Assembly (NCBI RefSeq): GCF_004364935.1
Contig: NZ_SOBT01000008.1
Span: 1,925,534 to 1,989,533, forward strand
Source: Panacagrimonas perspica
GTDB lineage: Bacteria; Pseudomonadota; Gammaproteobacteria; Nevskiales; Nevskiaceae
Length of the DNA: 64,000 nt
Direction: 5' to 3'
Shown here: positions 1 to 11,254 of the stretch, in pieces
Numbering within the stretch: position 1 is the stretch's first letter
Layout: every line of letters starts with the position of its first letter
The notes under the pieces: model-generated
Databases searched by the model: none
Seen by the model: the letters and a program-made list of their open reading frames with translations, nothing else
What the model was told of the DNA's origin: nothing
Position numbers and translations under genes: made by a program

Positions 1-1126
1 CCCAACCCTGTCCAATCATCCGGCCTGCATGCACGCCGCGTGACAACTTGCAAAGGGTTAGCGCTTCCCGCCGGCTGCGCAGCACTTCTCGATTCAGGCC
101 GGTGAGCCCGAACACCATCATCACCGGGCGTGCGCCGGAGCCACGCAATTTCAGGTATCGCTTGAGCCAGGCGATCGCTTTCTCGTGCCCCGCCAGCGTC
201 AGCTGCGTTTCCGTTTCGGTTTCGTTGGACAGACGCAGCATCGACAACGGCAGATCCGACTGCACGAGATGCCGCATCGCTTCGACGCCAAGATCCCAGG
301 TGGGAAAGAAGACAGCGTGAAAATCCTCGCGCTCGGGGAGCTTGCGCACGCGCACGACAGCTTCGCTGAGGATGCCGAGACGGCCTTCCGAACCGAGCAC
401 CAGCTCGCGAAGATCCGGGCCCGCCGAAGATGCGGGAATGCCGCCGACGCTCAGGGAGCCGCGCGGCGTGACGAGCCGTCCGCCCGCGAACAGGTTCTCG
501 ATGCGACCGTATCGCAAGGACTGCTGCCCACTGGAGCGCGTCACGACCCATCCACCGACGGTTGAATACTCGTACGACTGCGGAAAGTGTCCGAGCAGAT
601 AACCGCGATCGCGGAGCTGCGCCTCGACACGCGGGCCTGGCGTGCCGGCGCCGAAACGCGCGAGCTGAGAAATCGGGTCGAAATCGAGCAGCGCATTCAT
701 GCGCTCGAGCGAAAGATTCAGCACCGGCTGGCCGGCTTCGATCACGTCGAGATGTCCGACGACGCTGGTGCCGCCGCCCCAGGGAACCACCCGCGCCCCG
801 CGCGACGCGGCATCCCGCAATACGGTTTCGACTTCCGCGTGGTTGGCGGGCAGCGCTACCGCATCGGCGACAGGGCCGATGCGCCCGTATTTCAGTGCCA
901 GCCAGTCGCGATAACTCTGACCGCGAGCATGGCGCAGACGGGTCTCGGCCGACGTGTCGAAACCGGATTCAGTCCAAGAGGATTCGCGGACTTTTCCAAG
1001 CACCTCGTGGAGCGAAATTTCGTGCCCTGGCGAGCCGACCCCGATCCGCTCAGCAAGAAACGCGAGCGCCTTGGCGTCGAGTGGATAGTCGAGATTGTCT
1101 TCGCCCCAACCGTTCCATCGCCGCAT
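1..1126 (-). CDS. Alkylglycerone-phosphate-synthase-like FAD-binding oxidase (3' end off window)
   Basis: The frame is open from an ATG at 1126 to the left edge, giving 375 codons without a stop, so the C-terminus is missing. The protein begins MRRWNGWGEDN, like the N-terminus of alkyldihydroxyacetonephosphate synthase (AGPS) relatives. Around residues 85–130 is a PCMH-type FAD-binding domain (PVADAVALPANHAEVE, then VPWGGGTSVVGH with the flavin pyrophosphate loop). Further on are YSTVGGWV and VLGSEGRLGILSEA, also typical of the vanillyl-alcohol-oxidase fold. Known AGPS exchanges an acyl for an alkyl chain in ether-lipid synthesis; bacterial relatives also include glycolate- and lactate-oxidase-like enzymes, so the substrate is uncertain. 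The C-terminal catalytic part cannot be inspected. The HAD gene upstream is on the same strand. Confidence 0.8.
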   Translation of the reverse strand, partial: MRRWNGWGEDNLDYPLDAKALAFLAERIGVGSPGHEISLHEVLGKVRESSWTESGFDTSAETRLRHARGQSYRDWLALKYGRIGPVADAVALPANHAEVETVLRDAASRGARVVPWGGGTSVVGHLDVIEAGQPVLNLSLERMNALLDFDPISQLARFGAGTPGPRVEAQLRDRGYLLGHFPQSYEYSTVGGWVVTRSSGQQSLRYGRIENLFAGGRLVTPRGSLSVGGIPASSAGPDLRELVLGSEGRLGILSEAVVRVRKLPEREDFHAVFFPTWDLGVEAMRHLVQSDLPLSMLRLSNETETETQLTLAGHEKAIAWLKRYLKLRGSGARPVMMVFGLTGLNREVLRSRREALTLCKLSRGVHAGRMIGQGW

Positions 1127-1172
1127 GCCATCCCCGCGTTCGTTCGGCCAATCGGCCGAGTGTAACCGCCGC

Positions 1173-1958
1173 CTAGGCGGCCGAACGCACCGACTCGGCG
1201 AATCCCTGGAGCTGGGCCAACGTCAGGCAAGGACCGTCGAACGATCCGCGCGCGGAGCGCACCGGTTGATCCGGTTCACCGCAGCCATCGAGCACCATGA
1301 TGGCACTCGAAAAATCATCGCCTTCCGTGTTCGCATTCGTCGTGACGATGGTCGGAACGCCGGCTGCGACAGCCGCTCGCAAGCCCATCGCCGAGTCCTC
1401 GAGCGCAACGCACTCGCGAGCGCCCAGACCCAGCTTGGCGAGCGCGAGCAGGTACGTGTCCGGAGCAGGCTTCTTTCGTTTGACGTCTTCGCCGCTGACG
1501 ATCAGATCAATGCGGTCGGCGAGTTCTTCGCCCAGACCGTAACGCAGCACAGGTTTCAGGCTCGCGCGGCTGGCATTGCTGACCAGCGCCACTCGAAGTC
1601 CTGCCGCATCGGCCTCACGAATCAGGCGTGCGACGCCAGGACGCAGCGGCACTTGGCCTTTGCGAAGATAGCGCTGGAAATAATGCGACTTGAGAGCGTG
1701 AACCTCGCGAACCCAGGCATGCGGGTCGGCGGCATAGGCCGCGGCATGAAGACCGAGTTCGGGCTTGTAGTGATTGACGTAGTGCAGCAGCCGTTCCTTG
1801 CCGCCGGGCTGCTCGAGCAGTTTTCGATAGAGCTTCGGGCCCCAACGAAAACCGAGGCCCAGCTTACGAAACGCGCGGTTGTAGGCAGGCCGATGTCCGT
1901 GACGCTCGGTATCGGCGACCGTTCCATCGACGTCCAACAGGAGCGCTTGAAGGGTCAC
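1173..1958 (-). CDS. HAD-superfamily phosphatase, CbbY/Gph-like
   Basis: This 261-residue protein starts with the HAD motif I DVDGTVADTE, whose first Asp is the nucleophile. It has a helical cap domain at about residues 20–95, motif II in VALVSNAS (about 125), and motif III/IV in KRKKPAPDTY and ALEDSAMGL. This is the layout of CbbY/phosphoglycolate-phosphatase/beta-phosphoglucomutase-like HADs, which hydrolyse small sugar phosphates in the cytoplasm. In autotrophs CbbY removes xylulose bisphosphate, but no Calvin-cycle gene is visible here, so the substrate is open. It is followed by the AGPS-like gene on the same strand after 46 bp. The 184-bp gap to gluQ must hold divergent promoters, but I could not assign them. 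Confidence 0.82.
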   Translation of the reverse strand: MTLQALLLDVDGTVADTERHGHRPAYNRAFRKLGLGFRWGPKLYRKLLEQPGGKERLLHYVNHYKPELGLHAAAYAADPHAWVREVHALKSHYFQRYLRKGQVPLRPGVARLIREADAAGLRVALVSNASRASLKPVLRYGLGEELADRIDLIVSGEDVKRKKPAPDTYLLALAKLGLGARECVALEDSAMGLRAAVAAGVPTIVTTNANTEGDDFSSAIMVLDGCGEPDQPVRSARGSFDGPCLTLAQLQGFAESVRSAA

Positions 1959-2142
1959 GATGCATCACTCGCAAGGCGCGAGAACGGATCCTGCGCCGCG
2001 GGGCGGGTGAACTCGGACATCGAGAAACGGGTTGACATGACTTCTCTAGGTTAACACAACTCTCATGCAATCAAGCGGTTCGCGTTGCTTTCTAAAGCTG
2101 ATTTTGCGACCGTTGGCACACCTGCATCGCCCTTCCATCGGG

Positions 2143-2985
2143 ATGACTCGTTACGTCGGCCGTTTCGCCCCCACGCCGTCCGGTGCACTGCACTTCGGAT
2201 CGCTGGTGACCGCGCTGGGCAGTTGGCTGGACGCGCGGGCGTCCGGAGGGTCCTGGTTGCTCCGCATAGACGACCTCGACACGGCGCGCGTGAAGGCCGG
2301 AGCTGACGCGCAAATTTTGCATCAACTCGATGAGCATGGCCTGAACTGGGACGGCATCCCGAGGCGGCAAAGCGAGCATCTCGCCGAGTACCAGGACGCT
2401 GTGGAGCGGTTGCAAAAGGTCGGTCTCCTTTATGCCTGTCGATGCACGCGAGCACAGCTAGCCGCGATGATCCCGCAGGGGCAGGATGACCCCGAACCGA
2501 TTTACCCGGGAACCTGTCGCGACGCTGGCCTGCCCGACCGGGACGCAGCCCTGCGCTTCCGAGTACCGAGCGGTTCGCCGATCAGTGATTTCGTCGTCAG
2601 ACGTCGTGATGGAGCGCCGGCTTATCAGCTTGCCTGTGCCGTCGACGAAGCAGCTCAGGGCATCACCGATGTCGTGCGCGGCGCGGACCTGATGTCATCC
2701 GGTATTCGTCAGCAGTTGCTGATGCAGGCGCTCGGGCTGCCGATACCGCGGTACCGCCACCTTCCCCTCGTACTCGATCCTTCGGGCCGGAAACTTGGCA
2801 AACGAAACGAATCGCGCCCTCTTGAAGCGGCCGAGGCAAGCGCGAACGTGGCTGCGGCGTTAGCCGTCCTCGGCCAGGCGGTACCGGTAGAGGCGCAGAG
2901 GCTACCTGTGTCCGACTTGACCCGTGCCGCGATTGACAGATGGCGGCCGGATCAAATCCCCAGCACGCCACATAAAGTTACGTAA
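2143..2985 (+). CDS. gluQ: Glutamyl-Q tRNA(Asp) synthetase
   Basis: This is a 280-residue class I synthetase paralogue without an anticodon-binding domain. Known GluQ-RS transfers glutamate to queuosine at the wobble base of tRNA(Asp). The HIGH-like signature lies in RFAPTPSGALHFGS (residues about 7–20) and the KMSKS-like one in KLGKRN (about 223–228). A zinc site is suggested by YACRCTRAQ and YPGTCRD in the middle. The frame is open for 26 more codons upstream, but MTRYVGRFAP matches the family N-terminus, so the ATG at 2143 was chosen; no clear ribosome-binding site supports either start. GluQ often neighbours dksA in gammaproteobacteria, but dksA is not seen here. Confidence 0.88.
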   Translation: MTRYVGRFAPTPSGALHFGSLVTALGSWLDARASGGSWLLRIDDLDTARVKAGADAQILHQLDEHGLNWDGIPRRQSEHLAEYQDAVERLQKVGLLYACRCTRAQLAAMIPQGQDDPEPIYPGTCRDAGLPDRDAALRFRVPSGSPISDFVVRRRDGAPAYQLACAVDEAAQGITDVVRGADLMSSGIRQQLLMQALGLPIPRYRHLPLVLDPSGRKLGKRNESRPLEAAEASANVAAALAVLGQAVPVEAQRLPVSDLTRAAIDRWRPDQIPSTPHKVT

Positions 2986-3044
2986 GCCTTTGTTGTAAGC
3001 GGCTGATTCTGGCATTCTTGGCGCAGTGCAACATGGCTTCGAAC

Positions 3045-3539
3045 ATGAGTGAACTCCGCGTCATCAAGAAGTACCCGAATCGTCGGCTCTACGACACCGA
3101 AATCAGCCGATACATCACGCTCGAAGAGGTTCGTCAGCTCGTCCTCCAGAACGTCCGTTTTCGGGTAGAAGACAAACGCACGCGCGAAGACATCACGCGA
3201 ACCATCCTGCTGCAGGTCATCGCCGAGCAGGAGGAAGGCGGCGACCCGATTTTCACGACCGAACTGCTGACATTCATCATCCGGTTCTATGGCGATCCGA
3301 TGCAGCCCAGCATCAGCCGCTATCTGGAGCTCTCGCTCCAGCTCTTCATGCAGCAACAGGGCAATTTCACGGAACAGCTGAGAGGCATGCTCGGCCAGGC
3401 GCAGCAGCCCCTGCACGCGCTCAAGGAACTGGCTGACCGACAGGTTCCGATCTGGCGAACGGTACGCAAGGAGTTCCTCCGGAATCTCTCTCGCACGAAG
3501 CTCAACAAGCTGACGCGCGGCGCGGATTCAGAGGACTAG
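3045..3539 (+). CDS. phaR: Polyhydroxyalkanoate synthesis repressor PhaR
   Basis: This 164-residue protein has the N-terminal PHB/PHA accumulation regulator DNA-binding domain (RVIKKYPNRRLYDTEISRY, residues about 4–22, then YITLEEVRQLV). It continues into one PHB_acc repeat (TELLTFIIRFYGDPMQPSIS). Known PhaR proteins bind both PHA granules and phasin/PHA promoters, so repression is lifted when polymer accumulates. The frame opens 27 bases earlier at 3018, but the ATG at 3045 matches relatives. No phaC or phaP gene is in the window. Just downstream is a gap with a strong promoter and terminator (see the ncRNA entry), which could be a PhaR target; that link is inference. Confidence 0.88.
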   Translation: MSELRVIKKYPNRRLYDTEISRYITLEEVRQLVLQNVRFRVEDKRTREDITRTILLQVIAEQEEGGDPIFTTELLTFIIRFYGDPMQPSISRYLELSLQLFMQQQGNFTEQLRGMLGQAQQPLHALKELADRQVPIWRTVRKEFLRNLSRTKLNKLTRGADSED

Positions 3540-3632
3540 ATAAGTCCGCTTCGACGGATAAGTCGGCTCCGACGGGGAGTCGCGCCGAAGAGAATTTTCT
3601 TATTCTTTGTTGCTGCGTCGCACCATTGCGCG

Positions 3633-3661
3633 TTGACAGCCGAAATTCGCAAATCTATAGT
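3633..3661 (+). promoter_or_regulatory. Near-consensus sigma-70 promoter for the putative small RNA
   Basis: TTGACA at 3633–3638 and TATAGT at 3656–3661 are separated by exactly 17 bases. This is the best promoter match I found in the window. No coding frame follows. The palindrome TGCATTGCA (3661–3669) straddles the expected start point near 3668 and could be an operator. PhaR operators in other bacteria are TGC/GCA-rich, so PhaR is a candidate regulator, but this is not shown. Confidence 0.72.
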
Positions 3662-3667
3662 GCATTG

Positions 3668-3792
3668 CAACAAAGTCCGAACAAGAAAAAGAGCGCCATA
3701 AGCGCTCCAACTTTTTCGAATTTTATAATCTCCTCCAGAAAGGCCTAGGCCTTTCTCGCACTCGCCCCCGTTTGTTCCGGGGGTATTTTTTT
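3668..3792 (+). ncRNA. Candidate small RNA with exposed CUCCUCC motif
   Basis: A transcript starting about 7 bases after the TATAGT box and ending at the U-run after 3783 would be about 125 nt. It contains three hairpins. The first is GAGCGC–CATAA–GCGCTC at 3691–3707, extended by GAAAAA/TTTTTC with a CAAC bulge. The second is a perfect 20-bp palindrome at 3737–3756 (AGAAAGGCCTAGGCCTTTCT). The third is the terminator stem CCCCCG/CGGGGG at 3765–3783. Between the first two lies an AU-rich stretch containing ATCTCCTCC at about 3728–3736, complementary to Shine–Dalgarno sequences (GGAGGAG). I see no open frame with a ribosome-binding site. Its identity is unknown; a trans-acting RNA that blocks ribosome-binding sites is one reading. 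Confidence 0.5.
3765..3792 (+). terminator. Rho-independent terminator
   Basis: Stem CCCCCG/CGGGGG (3765–3783) with loop TTTGTTC is followed by TATTTTTTT. It ends the small-RNA candidate and would also stop read-through from phaR. Confidence 0.8.
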
Positions 3793-3830
3793 GCCCAGCC
3801 TATTGGCCGTGGTCGTGTGACCTGTGCGTC

Positions 3831-3889
3831 AAGCGATTCTGCGTGATCGACTTCCCATCCGCAAGCCGATCACGCAGCTCTCATCGCTT
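3831..3889 (-). other. Long hairpin directly after the pnp stop codon
   Basis: CTGCGTGATCG (3839–3849) pairs perfectly with CGATCACGCAG (3867–3877), and outer AAGCGAT (3831–3837) pairs with ATCGCTT (3883–3889). The structure begins at the pnp stop codon. No U-run follows on the minus strand, so it is more likely an mRNA 3'-end stabiliser or Rho-related boundary than an intrinsic terminator. Confidence 0.5.
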
Positions 3890-5997
3890 CAAGCAACGTC
3901 GATTGCTTTCATCGAAAGACGGATACGTCCCTGCTTGTCCACTTCGAGAACCTTCACGCGAACAGTCTGGCCCTCCTTGACGACATCCTCGACCTTCTCG
4001 ACCCGCTTGTCGGCGAGCTGCGAGATGTGGACGAGGCCGTCCTTGCCCGGGGAGATCGTCACGAACGCACCGAAGTCCATCAGCTTGGCGACCTTGCCTT
4101 CGTAGATGGCGCCGACTTCGACGTCGCGGGTCAGCGCGTTGATACGGGCGATGGCCTGCTCAGCCTGAGCGTGGTCGGTCGCGGCGATCTTGATCGTGCC
4201 GTCATCATCGATGTCGATCGAGCAGCCGGTTTCCTCGGTGATCGAACGGATCGTGACGCCACCCTTGCCGATGACTTCGCGAATCTTGTCGGGATGGATC
4301 TTGATCGTCGTGATGCGCGGCGCGTACTTCGACATCTCGGTACGAGCCGACGGCAGCACCTGGTCCATCTGGTCGAGGATGTGCAGACGAGCCGCCTTCG
4401 CTTGAGCGAGAGCCTGCTTCATGATCTCGCCGTTGACGCCGGTGATCTTGATGTCCATCTGCAGCGCGGTCACGCCATGACGCGAGCCGGCCACCTTGAA
4501 GTCCATGTCGCCGAGGTGATCCTCGTCGCCGAGGATGTCGGTGAGCACCGCGAACTTGCTGCCTTCCAGGATCAGACCCATCGCCACGCCGGCGACCGGC
4601 GCCTTGAGCGGCACGCCCGCATCCATCATCGCCAGGCACGAGCTGCAGACCGAGGCCATCGACGACGAGCCGTTCGACTCGGTGGTCTCGGCGACCACGC
4701 GCACGACGTACGGGAATTCCTTGTCGAGGTCCGGCATCACGCCCGCCAGACCGCGCTTGGCGAGACGGCCGTGGCCGATTTCACGGCGCTTCGGCGCGTT
4801 CAGACGACCCGTCTCACCGACGCTGTACGGGGGGAAGTTGTAGTTCAGCATGAACGGCTCGCGCCATTCGCCTTCCATCGCATCGATCAGCTGCGCGTCC
4901 TTGCCGGTGCCGAGCGTGACGACCGCGAGCACCTGCGTTTCGCCGCGGGTGAAGATCGCCGATCCATGCGTGCGCGGCAGAACGCCGGCAGAGATGCTGA
5001 TCGGACGAACCGTGCGGGTGTCACGTCCGTCGATGCGCGGGTGACCGTCGATGATGCGGTTACGAACGACGACGGCCTCAAGATCGTGGAACGCGGTGCT
5101 GGCGTCGTCGGCGTCGAACTTCGGCGCGTCGCCAGCGCACAGTGCTTCGAGCATCTTGCCGCGCACCGCACCGACGGCGTCATGACGCGCCTGCTTGTCA
5201 GCCACGCCGTAGGCGGTGGTGATGTCGCCCTTGTAGGCGGCGATCGCTTCGTTCAGGCCCGTGTTGGCGGCGACCGGCTTCCAGTCCCACTTCGGCTTGC
5301 CCGCCACGGCGACGAGTTCGTTGATCGCCGTGATTGCGGTCTGCATCTGCTCGTGGCCGAACAGCACGGCGCCGAGCATCACGTCTTCCGAAAGCTGCTT
5401 GGCTTCGGACTCCACCATCATCACGGCGTCCTTCGTCCCGGCGACGACGAGATCGAGCTCCGAGGTCTCCTGCTGCGTGGCCGACGGGTTCAGGATGTAC
5501 TGGCCGTTGAGGTAGCCGACCTTGGCAGCAGCGATCGGACCCTGGAACGGAACGCCGGAGAGCGACAGCGCGGCAGAGGCGCCGAGCATCGCAGGGATGT
5601 CGGCATCGACTTCCGGATTCAGCGACAGCACGGTCGCGACGATCTGGATTTCGTTGAAGTAGCCGTCCGGAAACAGCGGGCGGATCGGACGATCGATGAG
5701 TCGCGAGGTCAGTGTCTCACGCTCGCTGGGACGGCCTTCACGCTTGAAGAATCCACCCGGGATGCGGCCACCGGCGTAGGTGCGCTCCATGTAGTCGACC
5801 GTGAGCGGGAAGAAATCCTGGCCGACCTTGGCTTCTTTCTTCGCAACGACGGTGACGAGCAGCACGGTGTCATCCATGCGCACGATGACCGAAGCCGTCG
5901 CCTGTCGGGCGATGTGGCCGGTCTCGATCGTGACGCTATGGGCGCCGTAGGGAAAAGTCTTGGTGACGGGCGTAGCAGGAAGAGCGGGAATTCCCAT
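3889..5997 (-). CDS. pnp: Polyribonucleotide nucleotidyltransferase (PNPase)
   Basis: This 702-residue protein has two RNase PH domains, a helical linker, a KH domain and a C-terminal S1 domain. The first RNase PH domain starts at [20 protein letters not shown]; the second, catalytic one includes [14 protein letters not shown] and [20 protein letters not shown]. The KH core is [14 protein letters not shown] (about 565) and the S1 domain begins near [19 protein letters not shown] (about 630). PNPase phosphorolyses RNA from the 3' end and belongs to the degradosome. It follows rpsO on the same strand, as in most proteobacteria, after 64 bp containing a hairpin. The ribosome-binding site is weak. 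In E. coli the leader is cut by RNase III and autoregulated; a similar role for the hairpin here is inference. Confidence 0.97.
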   Translation of the reverse strand: MGIPALPATPVTKTFPYGAHSVTIETGHIARQATASVIVRMDDTVLLVTVVAKKEAKVGQDFFPLTVDYMERTYAGGRIPGGFFKREGRPSERETLTSRLIDRPIRPLFPDGYFNEIQIVATVLSLNPEVDADIPAMLGASAALSLSGVPFQGPIAAAKVGYLNGQYILNPSATQQETSELDLVVAGTKDAVMMVESEAKQLSEDVMLGAVLFGHEQMQTAITAINELVAVAGKPKWDWKPVAANTGLNEAIAAYKGDITTAYGVADKQARHDAVGAVRGKMLEALCAGDAPKFDADDASTAFHDLEAVVVRNRIIDGHPRIDGRDTRTVRPISISAGVLPRTHGSAIFTRGETQVLAVVTLGTGKDAQLIDAMEGEWREPFMLNYNFPPYSVGETGRLNAPKRREIGHGRLAKRGLAGVMPDLDKEFPYVVRVVAETTESNGSSSMASVCSSCLAMMDAGVPLKAPVAGVAMGLILEGSKFAVLTDILGDEDHLGDMDFKVAGSRHGVTALQMDIKITGVNGEIMKQALAQAKAARLHILDQMDQVLPSARTEMSKYAPRITTIKIHPDKIREVIGKGGVTIRSITEETGCSIDIDDDGTIKIAATDHAQAEQAIARINALTRDVEVGAIYEGKVAKLMDFGAFVTISPGKDGLVHISQLADKRVEKVEDVVKEGQTVRVKVLEVDKQGRIRLSMKAIDVA

Positions 5998-6051
5998 TAT
6001 TCAGAGTCTCTGATTTTCGAGGACGAAGAAGAAACAGACGCGCAAACGAAA

Positions 6052-6073
6052 CTGCGCCGCTTTAGCGGCGCAG
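6052..6073 (-). other. Hairpin spanning the rpsO stop codon
   Basis: CTGCGCCGC and GCGGCGCAG form a perfect 9-bp stem around a 4-base loop that contains the rpsO stop codon. On the minus strand it is followed by TTTCGTTTG, so it may act as a weak terminator or RNase III entry site between rpsO and pnp. Confidence 0.55.
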
Positions 6074-6331
6074 TCCGAGTTCGGCGATCAGCTTCGTGTA
6101 GCGCGCTTCGTCCTTACGCTTCAGGTAGTCCAGCAAGCTGCGGCGCTGGTTGACCAGCTTGAGCAGTCCGCGGCGGGAATGGTGATCCTTGGCGTGCTGC
6201 TCGAAATGTCCACCGAGGTCGGAGATACGGGCCGACAGGAGCGCGACCTGCACTTCCGGAGAACCCGTGTCGCCCGTACCGCGAGCGTACTTCTGAACCA
6301 CACCCTGCTTCTGTTCTACCGAAAGAGTCAT
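6062..6331 (-). CDS. rpsO: 30S ribosomal protein S15
   Basis: The 89 residues match S15 from end to end: [18 protein letters not shown], then [38 protein letters not shown] and the basic C-terminus. S15 binds the central domain of 16S rRNA early in 30S assembly. It sits between truB and pnp in the conserved order. It has its own promoter inside the end of truB (6376–6404), a GGAG ribosome-binding site, and a hairpin over its stop codon. Confidence 0.98.
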   Translation of the reverse strand: MTLSVEQKQGVVQKYARGTGDTGSPEVQVALLSARISDLGGHFEQHAKDHHSRRGLLKLVNQRRSLLDYLKRKDEARYTKLIAELGLRR

Positions 6332-6375
6332 CTCAAACGCTCCAAACCTTGATTGATTTCATTACAAAGCTCGCG

Positions 6376-6404
6376 ATTGTAACTTCCATGCCCCACACCC
6401 TCAA
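6376..6404 (-). promoter_or_regulatory. rpsO–pnp promoter
   Basis: On the minus strand TTGAGG (6399–6404) and TACAAT (6376–6381) are spaced by 17 bases, about 45 bases before the rpsO start. The -35 box overlaps the last codons of truB. Confidence 0.65.
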
Positions 6405-7330
6405 GCCATGGATGAGCCGCCAAGCCATCGTTTGGGGTGCAGACGGCCGTCTGCACCCACCTTTCCAACACCCTTCAACAACCCCGCTTCGTCCATTACG
6501 GCAAGCGAGGTTTCACCTGACAAATCAGCAGCATCAACGCAGTCCACAGCCTGCCCGCGCGAGAAGCGGCGAAGCGTATCTGGCGGCAGGCTGACGCGCG
6601 ACCAATTCTTTACGGCGGCCGCCATCGGCAGCAGGGCGGCGTCCAATTCCGAAAGCCCGGCTGTTGCCAGTGCCTCCATTTCTTCGAAATTCCAGATCCG
6701 AAGCGGCCCGAACGGATCGACCCGCGTCCGGCGCAGACCGGACAGATGGGCGCACTGACCCAGCGAGGCGGCCAGATCCTCGACCAAGGTGCGGATATAG
6801 GTGCCCTTGGAGCAGGAAACGGTGACGTCGAGTTCGCCATCGACGATCGGACCGAATTCCAGGGAGTGGATGGTGATCTCCCGCGGGGCCCGCTCGACGT
6901 CCTCGCCCTCACGAGCCAGCTCGTACAGGCGGCGACCCTCATGCTTGAGCGCCGAGTACATCGGAGGAATCTGCCGGATCGGCCCCATGAAACGCAGCTT
7001 CACCCTCTCGAAGTCCTCGAGCGTCAGCGCCGACGGATCCGACGTCGTCGTGACCTGTCCTTCGGCATCTCCCGTCGTCGTGCAGCTCCCCAGGCGCATG
7101 CGGGCGACGTAAGACTTGTCGGAATCCAGCAACAGTCCACAGAGCTTGGTGGCTTCCCCGAAGCAGACCGGCAGCATGCCGGTGGCCAAGGGATCGAGGC
7201 TGCCTGTGTGCCCCGCCTTCTCCGCCTGAAACAGACGCCGCGCCTGTTGAAGCGCCGTGTTGGAGCTCAGACCCAGCGGCTTGTCGAGCAGCAGGATGCC
7301 GTCGAGTGCACGGCGCGGAACACGAGCCAT
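6401..7330 (-). CDS. truB: tRNA pseudouridine-55 synthase
   Basis: This 309-residue protein makes pseudouridine 55 in the T-loop of tRNAs. GILLLDKPLGLSSN opens the TruB fold and GHTGSLDPLATGMLP (about 41–55) carries the catalytic Asp. The SKGTYIRTLVEDLA motif and a C-terminal PUA-like part (about 240 onward) complete the family layout. It starts 6 bp after the rbfA stop codon and is almost certainly co-transcribed with it. Confidence 0.96.
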   Translation of the reverse strand: MARVPRRALDGILLLDKPLGLSSNTALQQARRLFQAEKAGHTGSLDPLATGMLPVCFGEATKLCGLLLDSDKSYVARMRLGSCTTTGDAEGQVTTTSDPSALTLEDFERVKLRFMGPIRQIPPMYSALKHEGRRLYELAREGEDVERAPREITIHSLEFGPIVDGELDVTVSCSKGTYIRTLVEDLAASLGQCAHLSGLRRTRVDPFGPLRIWNFEEMEALATAGLSELDAALLPMAAAVKNWSRVSLPPDTLRRFSRGQAVDCVDAADLSGETSLAVMDEAGLLKGVGKVGADGRLHPKRWLGGSSMA

Positions 7331-7336
7331 GATCGC

Positions 7337-7729
7337 TCAGTCCTGATCCGGCTCGGCGTCCGGGTCAGGCGAATGCTTCTTGTCGGACTGCACCGCGTCA
7401 CGGATCAACTGCGTCAGCCGATCAGCCTGGCGGATCTGCGTGTCGGCCCGGAAATGAAGCTGTGGCGTGTAGCGCATACGCAAGCGCGCACCGAGTGCCT
7501 TGCGCAACAAGGGCACCGCGCCGTGCAACGCGGTCACGGCTTGCGCCAACTCCGCATCCGAACCCAGCGAACTGACGCGGATCGTGGCGTTGCGAAGATC
7601 GCCAGCCACATCGACGGTCGTGATGGAGACACCTTCCAGACGCGGGTCGGTCAGGTGGGAGACGATCAGCTCCGACAGTTCGCGCTGGAGCTGCGTATTG
7701 ATCCGCAGCTTGCGAGGAAATTCTTTCAT
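7337..7729 (-). CDS. rbfA: 30S ribosome-binding factor A
   Basis: This 130-residue KH-like protein binds late 30S precursors near helix 1 of 16S rRNA and is needed for maturation and cold adaptation. Visible family features are RINTQLQRELSELI, DPRLEGVSITTVDV and a charged acidic tail ending PDPDAEPDQD. It precedes truB by 6 bp. In most relatives infB lies directly upstream; here a GST gene (7779–8438) intervenes. Confidence 0.95.
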   Translation of the reverse strand: MKEFPRKLRINTQLQRELSELIVSHLTDPRLEGVSITTVDVAGDLRNATIRVSSLGSDAELAQAVTALHGAVPLLRKALGARLRMRYTPQLHFRADTQIRQADRLTQLIRDAVQSDKKHSPDPDAEPDQD

Positions 7730-7778
7730 GCGCCGGAGGAAGAAGAAGGCCTAGGAGAAAATGAAGAATCGCGACGGT

Positions 7779-8438
7779 CTAGTCGCAATCCGGTGCACCG
7801 AGAGGGAAAAACGACCGATACGGACGCGCTTCGTTGACGGCGCGCGCGAACGAAGGCCGGGAAAGGAGCCGCTCGCGATACGCCCGCACCGTCGGAAACT
7901 CGGACCCGATGGGACGAACCCAGTCCGCATAGAACAGCGACGGAGCGGCGGCGCAGTCGGCCAGCCCGAAGTCGTCTCCGATCGCCCACTTGCGTCCCTG
8001 GAGTTCGCCCTCGAGCCAGCCATAAGCGACATCGAGCTGATCGAATGCTTCGGTGACGATGTACGGACGGCGCTGATCGGCAGGCCGGATCGCGTCGAAC
8101 ACGACCGCCTGCATCGGCGTCATGACGTAGTTGTCGAAGAAGCGATCCAGCGTGCGCACCTGCAGCGCAGCATCCCGATCTTCAGGAATCAGGCGGCTCG
8201 ATCCCGCGTACCGCTGATCCAGATACTCGACGATGAGACTGGCCTCGAGCACGGTCCGATCACCGTCGGCCAATACCGGGAAACGCTTGAGCGGCCAGAG
8301 CTTCGCGTGCTCGGCCGCAATTTCGGGATGATCCGGAGACAACACGCGAAATTCGAATGGCGTTGCGTTCTCGTACAACGCAATCAGCACCTTCTGACAG
8401 TACGAGGAAAACGGGTGGCCGTAGAGTTTCAGCGACAT
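7779..8438 (-). CDS. Glutathione S-transferase family protein
   Basis: The 219-residue protein has a thioredoxin-like N-terminal domain (LKLYGHPFSSYCQKVLIAL, with the SSYC site where glutathione binds). The cis-Pro loop lies in RFPVLADGDRTVLEASLIVEYL, followed by an all-helical C-terminal domain. The frame opens nine codons earlier, but the ATG at 8438 has GGGAGG just upstream and matches family N-termini. GSTs conjugate or reduce electrophiles with glutathione; the substrate is unknown. It sits between infB and rbfA, normally neighbours, and a strong hairpin separates it from infB. It looks like an insertion into a conserved operon. Confidence 0.85.
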   Translation of the reverse strand: MSLKLYGHPFSSYCQKVLIALYENATPFEFRVLSPDHPEIAAEHAKLWPLKRFPVLADGDRTVLEASLIVEYLDQRYAGSSRLIPEDRDAALQVRTLDRFFDNYVMTPMQAVVFDAIRPADQRRPYIVTEAFDQLDVAYGWLEGELQGRKWAIGDDFGLADCAAAPSLFYADWVRPIGSEFPTVRAYRERLLSRPSFARAVNEARPYRSFFPLGAPDCD

Positions 8439-8463
8439 CTTCGTCCTCCCGATTTCGCGACGC

Positions 8464-8490
8464 ATGCGGCCCGTCGTCGACGGGCCGCAT
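8464..8490 (-). other. Perfect hairpin between infB and the GST gene
   Basis: ATGCGGCCCGTC and GACGGGCCGCAT form a 12-bp perfect stem with a 3-base loop, just after the infB stop codon. There is no U-run. It may partly insulate the GST–rbfA–truB part from infB, or mark where the GST gene was inserted. Confidence 0.55.
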
Positions 8491-8496
8491 TCATCG

Positions 8497-11223
<2,727 letters not shown>

Positions 11224-11254
11224 AGTGGCTCTGTTCTTTAAGGGCGGCGTTCGA

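Noticed and set aside
2030-2060. TTGACA near 2028–2035 as the gluQ promoter
   Set aside because: No -10 box at 15–19 bases spacing could be found.
4027-6153. Long open frame (708 codons) antisense to pnp
   Set aside because: It mirrors PNPase codons in a GC-rich gene, is rich in Arg/Asp/His, and has no recognisable domain.
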